From contig JAIRTV010000520.1 in assembly GCA_031254675.1 (NCBI GenBank), positions 1 to 7,979 of the forward strand: a DNA stretch of 7,979 nucleotides, read 5' to 3'. Numbering within the stretch: position 1 is the stretch's first letter; every line of letters starts with the position of its first letter. This DNA is from Planctomycetaceae bacterium (GTDB taxonomy: Bacteria; Planctomycetota; Planctomycetia; Pirellulales; Thermoguttaceae). The position numbers and the translations under genes were made by a program. The notes under the pieces were generated by a model. The model was not told where the DNA came from. It saw only the letters and a list, made by a program, of their open reading frames with translations, and did no database searches. This document shows, piece after piece, positions 1 to 5,666 of this stretch.

Positions 1-325
1 TTTTGAATTCTGTTGCTGGGGTGTTGTTTGAGGTGAACATGATTTCTTCGCCGCTTACGCCAACACGCTCACAAAGCAACAACTCCGTCAAACTAGAACA
101 ATCAAAACCCAAAAATTCCGTCCGCAATATTTTGAGCAACTCAGGATTTGGATTTGCCTTGACTGCAAAAAATTCTTTGAAACCATTGTTCCAAGCGAAA
201 GATTCCGTAAACAGACGAGCATAACGCCGCAATGTCTTCTCATCGTAAATATAAAACGGAGTCGGATAACGCTCCACCAACTTTTCAATAAATTCACGAT
301 CAAAAGGAAGTAATTTTAATGGCAT
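1..325 (-). CDS. lysA: Diaminopimelate decarboxylase-like protein, N-terminal part (runs off the left edge)
   Basis: The first 108 residues of a fold-III PLP decarboxylase are read from the ATG at 325 down to base 1; the rest lies outside the window. The start, MPLKLLPFDREF, and the following YPTPFYIYDEKTLRRYAR match the usual N-terminus of this family. FFAVKANPNPELLKIL (about residues 52-67) holds the signature in which Lys56 should form the Schiff base with PLP. FDCSSLTELLL and IMFTSNNTP follow, matching the next barrel strands. Family members decarboxylate meso-diaminopimelate to lysine in the cytoplasm, the last step of lysine synthesis. Relatives acting on ornithine, arginine or carboxynorspermidine share this fold, and the substrate-specific C-terminal half is missing, so the substrate is inferred. 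No Shine-Dalgarno sequence precedes the ATG; the promoter at 332-360 suggests a leaderless mRNA. Confidence 0.8.
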   Translation of the reverse strand, partial: MPLKLLPFDREFIEKLVERYPTPFYIYDEKTLRRYARLFTESFAWNNGFKEFFAVKANPNPELLKILRTEFLGFDCSSLTELLLCERVGVSGEEIMFTSNNTPATEFK

Positions 326-331
326 TTTAAG

Positions 332-360
332 TTAATATCGGTTACAAAGTTAAAGGTCAA
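332..360 (-). promoter_or_regulatory. Sigma-70-type promoter of the lysA-like gene
   Basis: Reading the minus strand, TTGACC (360-355) is followed by a 17-base spacer and then TATTAA (337-332). Both hexamers are close to the TTGACA/TATAAT consensus and the spacing is ideal. If the last base of the -10 box is taken as -7, +1 is base 325, the A of the ATG. This is a pattern read by eye, without transcript data. Confidence 0.5.
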
Positions 361-467
361 TTTGTCTTAACAACAAACCAACTTATTATGTACTATTTAT
401 TTGTAGCATTATTATTTTTATTATTTCTTTTATCATGTTGTCGCCGATTGTTTTCTTTCCACTGTGT

Positions 468-1109
468 TCATTCCACTAAGCGTGTTCCTAGAGCAAAGGC
501 TTGTTCCAGTTCTTGCGGAAATACTTCTTGATGGCGTTTTAGCTTAGCGGATACATCAAAAAAATCTGTTTCGTATTTGCTATAGTCATCGAATAGCATA
601 TCATCGCAACAAAGAAATACTTCACATGGAGCAAAAAAACGTTCCATCAATCCTTTCGAAACACTAATAACGCTATCCATTTTTAGAACGGTAATATACT
701 CTTCCTGTGCTCCCATTGTGTAAACAAGAGCAACTGCTTTTTTCTTTGGAGAGAGAGGCGGTTTTAGATTTGTGTACAAAAGGTATTGAAACCACAGGCG
801 TTCCATAAAAGCGCGCATAAGGCTTGATTCCATACTGAAATAAAACGGCGAGCCTAACACAAGTACATCGGCTTCATGCGCCTTTTGTAGAATCGGAGTA
901 AGTTCATCAACAAGACCACAACGTCCGTATGATTTACCATTGGGAGACTTACATTGGAAACAGCTGACACAACCTTGATAATGAATATTCCGCAGATGGA
1001 CGAGTTCGGTTTCCGCTTGTTTTGAGGCGGCACCGGCACAAACTTTTTCAAGTAATTGGGCGGTATTTTTCTCTTTTCGCGGACTTCCATTGATGGCAAG
1101 TAATTTCAT
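468..1109 (-). CDS. Flavodoxin-fold NAD(P)H-dependent oxidoreductase with four-cysteine motif (NADPH-dependent FMN reductase / iron-sulfur flavoprotein-like)
   Basis: The product is a 213-residue cytoplasmic flavoprotein. MKLLAINGSPRKEKNT at the N-terminus is a beta strand followed by the FMN-phosphate loop typical of FMN reductases and WrbA/Isf-like proteins. VLVLGSPFYFSMESSLMRAFMER (residues 82-104) matches the second flavin-binding segment of the family, and about 210 residues is the usual length. Between them lie Cys47, Cys50, Cys53 and Cys64 (C-x2-C-x2-C-x10-C). This resembles the compact cluster motif of iron-sulfur flavoproteins but with a longer last gap, so a 4Fe-4S cluster is possible, not shown. 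Physiological electron donor and acceptor cannot be told from sequence. AAGGAG at 1126-1121, 11 bases before the ATG, supports the start. The gene is transcribed alone, and neither neighbour suggests a pathway. Confidence 0.82.
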   Translation of the reverse strand: MKLLAINGSPRKEKNTAQLLEKVCAGAASKQAETELVHLRNIHYQGCVSCFQCKSPNGKSYGRCGLVDELTPILQKAHEADVLVLGSPFYFSMESSLMRAFMERLWFQYLLYTNLKPPLSPKKKAVALVYTMGAQEEYITVLKMDSVISVSKGLMERFFAPCEVFLCCDDMLFDDYSKYETDFFDVSAKLKRHQEVFPQELEQAFALGTRLVE

Positions 1110-1158
1110 ATTTTTAATTTCTCCTTGTGTTTGGCAGAACCATTTCCACCTTAATTTA

Positions 1159-1172
1159 GTAAATTTATTTAC
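1159..1172. promoter_or_regulatory. AT-rich palindrome upstream of the flavodoxin-like gene, possible operator
   Basis: On the minus strand the sequence is GTAAAT-AA-ATTTAC, two perfect 6-bp arms about its centre, 50 to 63 bases before the ATG at 1109. A regulator site is possible because such oxidoreductase genes are often controlled by small dimeric repressors. The region is very AT-rich and such palindromes arise by chance. Confidence 0.2.
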
Positions 1173-1249
1173 AAAAACAGAATAATTGTATAGAAATCAA
1201 AGATTTAATTTTATCATTTCATCTAAAAGATATTCTAACAATATTACTG

Positions 1250-1408
1250 TTATTTAGAATAGCACCTTTTTTCTTTATTGTCAATCCGAATGTCATAAAA
1301 TTTTTTAACTGTTTTGATGTGTTCGTTGACAACAGAAGGCATAATTTCACAATAATGCTCTTCCGTGATCGGGAAACAAATGGTATGATGCTGTTCATAG
1401 CGAATCAT
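1250..1408 (-). CDS. Doubtful 52-residue hypothetical protein or gene remnant
   Basis: An uninterrupted frame runs from ATG (1408) to TAA (1250); the reading stays open for nine more codons upstream, to a TAA near 1437. The peptide begins MIRYEQHHTICFPITEEHY and ends in a lysine-rich tail. Its composition looks protein-like, with mixed polar and aromatic residues and no low complexity, and it is not a shadow of another gene. There is no Shine-Dalgarno sequence and no family I recognise. The open reading upstream of the ATG fits the tail of a decayed longer gene at least as well as an intact small gene. Confidence 0.25.
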   Translation of the reverse strand: MIRYEQHHTICFPITEEHYCEIMPSVVNEHIKTVKKFYDIRIDNKEKRCYSK

Positions 1409-1561
1409 AATGAACCAGCGAAACAACTCGTTCCGTTATAATTGGGAAGATATTGTTGCCGGAATTGTTGGCAATTTATGCCGTAAATTGTTCCTCAATT
1501 GGATGATTTTGCCGCTGACCTGTAGATAAGTTAAGGAAATTTTTATAACATAAAGCACACT

Positions 1562-2521
1562 ATGAACCATTTATTCGATATTTCATCACCGCAAAAACGG
1601 GAACGACTTTTACTTGTTTTGGCAGGGGTTGCGTTCCTGATTATTATGGTTCCGATTTTCTATCGGCATTTTATTGCTGATATTTCGGCTCTGCGCAAAG
1701 ACCGGAACAAATTTCAATCCGAAATTGAAAAATACGAAAACGATATTAAACATAAAACGGAAATTAAAAACCGATTGGATCATTTCACTGATCGATCATT
1801 GCCATCGAAAGACGATTTTGCCAAATCATTGTATCAGAATTATCTGATGGATCTTGCCGGTGAAACAGGAATTCGTGAAAGCCGGATTGATCCCGGTTCG
1901 ATTGCGGTTGTGAAAGCCCAGAACAAAACGCATTACAATAAATATACGTTCACTCTCCACGGCAAGGGAAGTTTGGACAAAATCGCGGAATTTTTGCGAC
2001 GATTTTACAAGGCGGATTATTTACATCTTGTTCGTAAAGTTTCGCCGCGTCCGATTAAAAATTCGCGGGAGATGGATGTTTCGATTACGATTGAAGCTCT
2101 TTCGCTTCCGCAAGCCCGATCAAATCGAACACTTCCGACAATCACCGAACAACAGTTGGCGGCAACAGACGACGACAAAACGATGCTCCAACGAATTACG
2201 GCACGTTCTTTATTTTCCGCTTTTGTTCCAGCGCGACCGGCAACCGAATCGCCGGTTCGCCAAGAAATTCGTCCGCCCGACCAGTTTGATCAATCGCCTT
2301 ATTGTTATGTTATGGCGGTAGTGGAGGCAGACGGTAAACCGCAAGTTTGGATTGATCTCCGAACAGAAGGTAAAAAATTCCGGCTTCACGAAGGCGAAAT
2401 GTTCCAATTAGGCGGTGTTCGATGTTTTGTCAGAAAAATCGAATTTGACCGTGTTCAATTTGAAGCCGCCGGCGGTTTGTACACAATCAAACCAGGCAAA
2501 TCTTTTGCGGAATACGAATAA
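1562..2521 (+). CDS. PilO-like inner-membrane assembly protein with PilP/GspC-like C-terminal region
   Basis: The 319-residue protein has a short cytoplasmic N-terminus and one membrane helix (about 16-34, LLLVLAGVAFLIIMVPIFY). A charged coiled coil follows (about 40-75), then an alpha/beta region (about 85-180) with the layout of the PilO ferredoxin-like periplasmic domain. After a Pro/Arg/Gln-rich linker, RSLFSAFVPARP (about 214-225) starts a second, beta-rich domain with YVMAVVEADGKPQVWI, then LHEGEMFQLGGVRCFVRKI. That pattern recalls PilP and GspC, where a short N-F/L-F motif precedes a small beta domain presenting a signal to the secretin. PilO and PilP form the periplasmic alignment complex of type IV pili, with GspM/GspC equivalents in type II secretion. 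The assignment rests on architecture, not strong motifs. The usual pilM/pilN and secretin partners are absent on either side. No good Shine-Dalgarno sequence precedes the ATG; AAGGA lies too far upstream. Confidence 0.6.
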   Translation: MNHLFDISSPQKRERLLLVLAGVAFLIIMVPIFYRHFIADISALRKDRNKFQSEIEKYENDIKHKTEIKNRLDHFTDRSLPSKDDFAKSLYQNYLMDLAGETGIRESRIDPGSIAVVKAQNKTHYNKYTFTLHGKGSLDKIAEFLRRFYKADYLHLVRKVSPRPIKNSREMDVSITIEALSLPQARSNRTLPTITEQQLAATDDDKTMLQRITARSLFSAFVPARPATESPVRQEIRPPDQFDQSPYCYVMAVVEADGKPQVWIDLRTEGKKFRLHEGEMFQLGGVRCFVRKIEFDRVQFEAAGGLYTIKPGKSFAEYE

Positions 2522-2822
2522 TCCTCTGAACCTTTTCTCAAATACGGACAATTCACCAAGTTCAATAAATTGAAACAATTATAGACGATAATGGTAACTA
2601 TTTCCAGATTTCTCAAGTTAAAAGCCAAAGCAATGATATTGAAACCGGACTTTTGCAAAGTTGTGTTTCACACTGTAAATAAAAGGGTTTGAAATATTGA
2701 AATCACCGGCAATATTTGATAAAGTATATTTGATAAAGTAATGGCATAGACAAAAAATGATCTTTTTATTGGAATACATCAACCCGTTAGATGTTAGGAA
2801 TTTTTTGCGAATAGTTTGAAAA
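2522..2822. other. 301-base intergenic region between the PilO-like and VWA genes
   Basis: No convincing gene lies here. It contains the exact 14-bp tandem repeat at 2713-2740. On the minus strand there is a TATAAT (2583-2578) with a weak TGGAAA 17 bases upstream (2606-2601), with no gene of its own. A minus-strand stretch near 2585-2658 reads NIIALAFNLRNL, a pattern seen near the ends of some transposases, but it is too short to assign. No clear terminator hairpin follows the stop at 2521, and no Shine-Dalgarno sequence or strong promoter precedes the ATG at 2823. Confidence 0.5.
2713..2740. repeat. Perfect 14-bp tandem duplication
   Basis: TATTTGATAAAGTA occurs twice head to tail (2713-2726 and 2727-2740), 83 bases before the VWA gene. 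Each copy contains TTGATA, a fair -35 hexamer, but no acceptable -10 box lies at the right distance. It may be a duplicated regulatory site or simple replication slippage. Confidence 0.85.
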
Positions 2823-3809
2823 ATGTTTGATTGTCCTTTTTTTCTTTTATTGCTTTGGTTAATTCCGGCGTTGGCGATTTTGTTTCGTTATGCCTACAGG
2901 AAAAAATCGCAAGCAGCAGAACGTTTTCTCGTTGTCGCTATGCAAAAGCGTTTAATGCCTAAACGTGATCGTATTCGTATTTTGTTGCGGTCAATTGTTT
3001 TGTTGGCGGCACTTTCGTTGGGGTTGATTGCGATGTCGGGACCAATGTTCGGCGTTTACTTCGAAGATGTTTCGCGAAAAGGTGCGGATATTTTTGTTTT
3101 GCTTGATGTTTCGCGGTCAATGCTTGCAGAAGATGTGGCTCCGAATCGGCTCAAACGTGCTAAATCCGATATTAAAGATTTATTGCAACGAGTTATTGGT
3201 GATCGTATTGGTTTGATTGTTTTTGCGGGGAAACCAATTGTTAAAGTTCCGCTAACAACGGATCATGGTTTTTATAACGAAATTCTCGATTCGGTGGATA
3301 CCAATTCCGCTCCGCGCGGTGGAACAGCAATTGGTGATGCGATTCGCAAGGCATTGGACACGATGCCGCCGGAATCCAATCGAGATCAAGCGATTGTTCT
3401 GATTACCGACGGCGATGATCAAGAATCAATGCCGATTGATGCCGCCAAAGATGCGGCAGCACGCAATGTTCGTATTTTGGCGGTTGGGCTTGGTGATGCC
3501 ACCGAAGGCGGACGAATTCCGATTCGCGATGCCAATGGGAATCTGACTTATCTGAAACACGAAGGACGCGAAGTTTGGTCAAAAGTCAACGAACAAACTC
3601 TTCAAGAAATCGCCCAACAAACAGAAGGTGTGTACGTTCCAGCAGAAACACGAACCTTCGATCTCGGGCAAATTTACATCAATTATCTTAGCCGATTAAA
3701 AGGCGGAGAATATCAAGTCGAACAACGAAAAAAATTCCGGCAACAATATCAAGTGTTCCTCGTTGCCGCTGTGATGCTGTTATTTGTGTATATTGTTGTC
3801 AACGAATAA
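2823..3809 (+). CDS. BatA/BatB-like membrane protein with von Willebrand factor A domain
   Basis: The 328-residue protein has the standard Bat layout: N-terminal membrane helices at about 5-23 and 52-73, a VWA domain at about 88-290, and a C-terminal helix at about 306-326. The metal-ion-dependent adhesion site is intact: DVSRSM (Asp95, Ser97, Ser99), a conserved threonine in GGTAIGDAI (Thr168) and ITDGDD (Asp196). GDRIGLIVFAGKPIVKVPLTTD is the characteristic strand-turn of this family. The VWA domain should face the periplasm, where Bat proteins are thought to act as chaperone-like or complex-assembly factors with a MoxR AAA ATPase; the partner here is unknown. In typical operons moxR, a DUF58 gene and batA/batB lie together. 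Here the gene stands alone, about 300 bases from each neighbour. The ATG at 2823 begins MFDCPFFLLLLW, the expected N-terminus, despite lacking a nearby Shine-Dalgarno sequence. Confidence 0.88.
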   Translation: MFDCPFFLLLLWLIPALAILFRYAYRKKSQAAERFLVVAMQKRLMPKRDRIRILLRSIVLLAALSLGLIAMSGPMFGVYFEDVSRKGADIFVLLDVSRSMLAEDVAPNRLKRAKSDIKDLLQRVIGDRIGLIVFAGKPIVKVPLTTDHGFYNEILDSVDTNSAPRGGTAIGDAIRKALDTMPPESNRDQAIVLITDGDDQESMPIDAAKDAAARNVRILAVGLGDATEGGRIPIRDANGNLTYLKHEGREVWSKVNEQTLQEIAQQTEGVYVPAETRTFDLGQIYINYLSRLKGGEYQVEQRKKFRQQYQVFLVAAVMLLFVYIVVNE

Positions 3810-3814
3810 TTCCC

Positions 3815-3979
3815 GTAACCGTTCATGCTACTATTTTATGTTCGCCTGATTTTTCTGTGTATTCCGTGTATTTGTGTTCAAAAAAATATTGAACACGGAA
3901 AACACAGAATACACAGAAAAGTTTTATGATCAATCATTCGTTGACATATTTGATTTTTCAAAAAAACGTGAACGGTTAC
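3815..3979. repeat. Nested inverted-repeat element between convergent genes
   Basis: An outer perfect 11-bp inverted repeat, GTAACCGTTCA (3815-3825) and TGAACGGTTAC (3969-3979), encloses the large imperfect hairpin at 3851-3920. The outer match continues past one mismatch for a further base. The block begins five bases after the VWA stop and ends just before the small ORF downstream of the GH16 gene. It has no coding capacity. The size and nested ends resemble a small non-autonomous or REP-like intergenic element. No target-site duplication is obvious, and only one copy is in this window. Confidence 0.6.
3851..3920. terminator. Long imperfect hairpin, candidate bidirectional terminator
   Basis: The left arm (3851-3881) starts TTTTCTGTGTATTCCGTGT and the right arm (3889-3920) is nearly its reverse complement. 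They are separated by a 7-base A/T loop, with a one-base length difference and a few mismatches. The arms end in T-runs or A-runs, so a transcript from either side would form a long stem. Its place between convergent genes suits transcription termination. The low GC content and lack of a classic U-tract make intrinsic termination uncertain. Confidence 0.5.
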
Positions 3980-3986
3980 TGATTTC

Positions 3987-4055
3987 TTAGCCCATTATGT
4001 TGCCGACAGGGCTGGTGTAGGAAAATCCAACGTAAAGCAGCGTCGTCATGGTCAT
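3987..4055 (-). CDS. Possible 22-residue peptide overlapping the GH16 stop codon (or remnant of a lost gene)
   Basis: An ATG at 4055 overlaps the GH16 stop in the ATGA arrangement typical of translationally coupled genes; AAAGGAAG just upstream could act as a ribosome-binding site. The frame reads MTMTTLLYVGF, then SYTSPVGNIMG, and ends at TAA (3987-3989), eight bases from the outer repeat end. The peptide is mildly hydrophobic and resembles nothing I know. A truncated downstream gene is as likely as a functional peptide, and chance cannot be excluded at this length. Confidence 0.2.
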   Translation of the reverse strand: MTMTTLLYVGFSYTSPVGNIMG

Positions 4056-4891
4056 TCTTCCTTTCTCTCACCTTCCTTTTGATAAAATCGAACCCAATCG
4101 ATATACATTTCAACAGGGAGGTCTTTGGGTTCGACTTCGCCCACCCACTTGCCGCCCAACTGCATGTCCAGCATCAGATAAAACGGACGATCAAACGGAA
4201 ACTGCCCTTCGAGATCGGTTTCAATGCGTGGGTAAGTAAAGGTGTGCTTGTCGTTGATTCGGAAAACCAACTTGTCGGGATACAGTTCCACGGCATACAC
4301 GTTGTATTGGTCTTTGAGAATCGACCCGGTCGCTCCCTTTTTTGGTTTTGTCTGTTTGAGATTGACGGTGTAATGCGAATGAACCGTTTGATAGGCGATC
4401 TCATCGCTGTTGAGCCGCTCCATGATATCGATCTCGCCGCCGCGAGGCCAACGCTCGTTGTCAAAAGGCAAGAGCCAGAAAGCGGGCCACGCTCCCTTTG
4501 CATTGCCCAACTTGGCCTTGATCTCGATTTTGCCGTGCTCGAATCCTTTTTTGTTTTTGGTATAGACACCGCCGGTAATGAACGGCGCGGTATCACCCGG
4601 CAGTCCGGGATTCACCATTCCTCGCAGGATCAGATTGCCGTCCTTCACGTCGTATAATTTGTCGTAATCCGACATGTGCCGGTTCCAATCGGAACTGCCC
4701 CGAGGAATTTTACTCCACACGGTGTCGTCAATTTTGTCGTCTTTGTCGAAATTCTCTTCCCAAACAAGTTTCCATTCGGAAGAGTTTTGTTCCTTGTTTT
4801 TGTTGACTTCGGTTTTCGGTTCCGCTGCGATGGCACCGTTCGTCAGAAACATCAAAACAAGGATAACGCGGAAAATAGGTGTTTGATTCAT
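4052..4891 (-). CDS. Secreted GH16 family glycoside hydrolase (beta-glucanase/laminarinase-like)
   Basis: The 279-residue protein starts with a signal peptide: a short polar N-terminus, the hydrophobic core VILVLMFLTNGAIAA, and probable cleavage near residues 22-24. A beta-jelly-roll GH16 domain fills residues 40-275. It begins WKLVWEENFD, the usual GH16 opening, and contains GGVYTKNKKGFEHGKIEIKAK and then GAWPAFWLL. The retaining catalytic motif is GEIDIME: Glu153 nucleophile, Asp155 assisting, Glu158 acid/base, all present. The C-terminal MYIDWVRFYQK is the typical last strand. GH16 enzymes cleave beta-1,3/1,4-glucans or galactans of algae and plants. The exact substrate cannot be told here. 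Export to the periplasm or outside is expected; no lipobox, anchor or carbohydrate-binding domain is seen, and no transporter or other polysaccharide gene is nearby. The start is fixed by the signal peptide; only a weak GGGGG precedes it. Confidence 0.9.
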   Translation of the reverse strand: MNQTPIFRVILVLMFLTNGAIAAEPKTEVNKNKEQNSSEWKLVWEENFDKDDKIDDTVWSKIPRGSSDWNRHMSDYDKLYDVKDGNLILRGMVNPGLPGDTAPFITGGVYTKNKKGFEHGKIEIKAKLGNAKGAWPAFWLLPFDNERWPRGGEIDIMERLNSDEIAYQTVHSHYTVNLKQTKPKKGATGSILKDQYNVYAVELYPDKLVFRINDKHTFTYPRIETDLEGQFPFDRPFYLMLDMQLGGKWVGEVEPKDLPVEMYIDWVRFYQKEGERKEE

Positions 4892-4943
4892 GGTTTAATG
4901 ACCCCCAGTAATACAACCAGTAAAGGAACGTCGAATCAACCCT

Positions 4944-4972
4944 ATTCTATCCCAAAGTCCGTTCCGCGTCGA
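4944..4972 (-). promoter_or_regulatory. Candidate promoter of the GH16 gene
   Basis: On the minus strand TCGACG (4972-4967) is followed, 17 bases on, by TAGAAT (4949-4944), which differs from the -10 consensus at one position. The predicted +1 is near 4937, giving a leader of about 46 bases. The -35 match is only four of six. Confidence 0.35.
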
Positions 4973-4977
4973 GATGC

Positions 4978-5006
4978 TGGACGAACCTTGCGTTTCTCGA
5001 TAAAAT
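4978..5006 (+). promoter_or_regulatory. Candidate promoter of the DHFR-fold reductase gene
   Basis: TGGACG (4978-4983) and TAAAAT (5001-5006) are 17 bases apart, with +1 expected near 5013. The -10 box overlaps an in-frame upstream ATG at 5005, which could then not be translated. This supports the start at 5050. It lies back to back with the GH16 promoter, only five bases apart. Confidence 0.35.
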
Positions 5007-5049
5007 GAACCCTCATGACAATCAACATCGAAAGCGAATCTTTTGTACC

Positions 5050-5619
5050 ATGAAACTCAGCATGTATATCGCGATCAGCCTTGACGGGTTCATCGCCAAA
5101 CCGGATGGGAACATCGATTGGTTGACCGAGTACGGCTCGCAGGAGGAACTGGAAAACGACGACAGTTACAAAAACTTCCTTGATTCTGTCGACGCCCTTG
5201 TCATGGGCGGCAAGACGTATCGACAAGTGCGGACGTTCGGCGATTGGCCGTATGCCGAAAAGCGTTGCGTCGTTGTTTCTTGCACGGAAACGAAATCCGA
5301 TTTGCCCGGCGTCTCGTTCACGGTTGATTCGCCGGAAAAGATCGTCAAGATACTGCAAAACGAGGGATGTCGCCATGTTTGGATCATGGGCGGCGGCGAG
5401 ATTCATTCGTTGTTTCTCCGCGTCGGTCTGATCGACGAGATGCGGATTTTCGTGATCCCAAAAATTCTCGGCGAAGGAATTCCGTTGTTCGCCCCGCCGC
5501 TCGATGGTTCTTCTGCGGATGTTCGTTGGGAATTGCTGTCGCACAAAGACTGGCATTCGAACATCGTCGAACTGTGGTATCGGCGGGAGCCGGAATCGCT
5601 CAAGCGTCATCTGCAATGA
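5050..5619 (+). CDS. Dihydrofolate reductase family protein (RibD C-terminal / YyaP-YwjB-like)
   Basis: The 189-residue soluble protein has the DHFR/RibD-C fold. MKLSMYIAISLDGFIA (residues 1-16) is the family's opening strand and loop, followed by PDGNIDWL. DALVMGGKTYRQV (about 48-61) is the conserved G-K/R-T-Y segment, and VWIMGGGEIHSLFL (111-124) the glycine-rich NADPH-binding turn. IFVIPKILGEGIPLF (134-148) is the characteristic late strand. Such stand-alone proteins are inferred to be NADPH-dependent reductases of unknown substrate. They are not the essential folate enzyme, and no riboflavin genes are nearby. I chose ATG 5050 over the ATG at 5005 because family members begin just before this first strand and because a -10 box overlaps the upstream codon. 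No clear Shine-Dalgarno sequence is present. The gene ends 47 bases from the convergent glycosylase gene, with no evident terminator between. Confidence 0.85.
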   Translation: MKLSMYIAISLDGFIAKPDGNIDWLTEYGSQEELENDDSYKNFLDSVDALVMGGKTYRQVRTFGDWPYAEKRCVVVSCTETKSDLPGVSFTVDSPEKIVKILQNEGCRHVWIMGGGEIHSLFLRVGLIDEMRIFVIPKILGEGIPLFAPPLDGSSADVRWELLSHKDWHSNIVELWYRREPESLKRHLQ

Positions 5620-5666
5620 AGTGAACGGGCTATTTGTTCCAGTACGCGACGCTCGGGAAACGATAA

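Larger units (their letters stand above)
1110..1561. other. 452-base intergenic region between divergent genes
   Basis: This spacer holds the upstream region of the flavodoxin-like gene (a palindrome at 1159-1172), a doubtful 52-codon minus-strand ORF (1250-1408) and a small hairpin, CAATTTA-TGCCG-TAAATTG (1472-1490). Before the pilO-like gene a TATAAC (1544-1549) could be a -10 box with a very short leader, but no matching -35 is present. No RNA gene or mobile-element end is recognisable. The fragmentary ORFs in several frames suggest decayed coding sequence. Confidence 0.5.

Noticed and set aside
1410..1529. 39-codon plus-strand ORF before the PilO-like gene
   Set aside because: No ribosome-binding site, no recognisable family, and its ATG abuts a start on the other strand; recorded only as a finding.
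2713..2740. Tandem 14-mers as the start of a CRISPR or iteron array
   Set aside because: Only two copies, with no spacers and no replication or cas gene nearby.
4079..4657. Plus-strand frame of 192 codons inside the GH16 gene
   Set aside because: Antisense shadow of a gene with a signal peptide and intact GH16 catalytic motif.
5005..5049. Earlier ATG for the DHFR-fold gene, adding 15 residues
   Set aside because: The added residues are not family-like and the codon overlaps a candidate -10 box; 5050 fits better.
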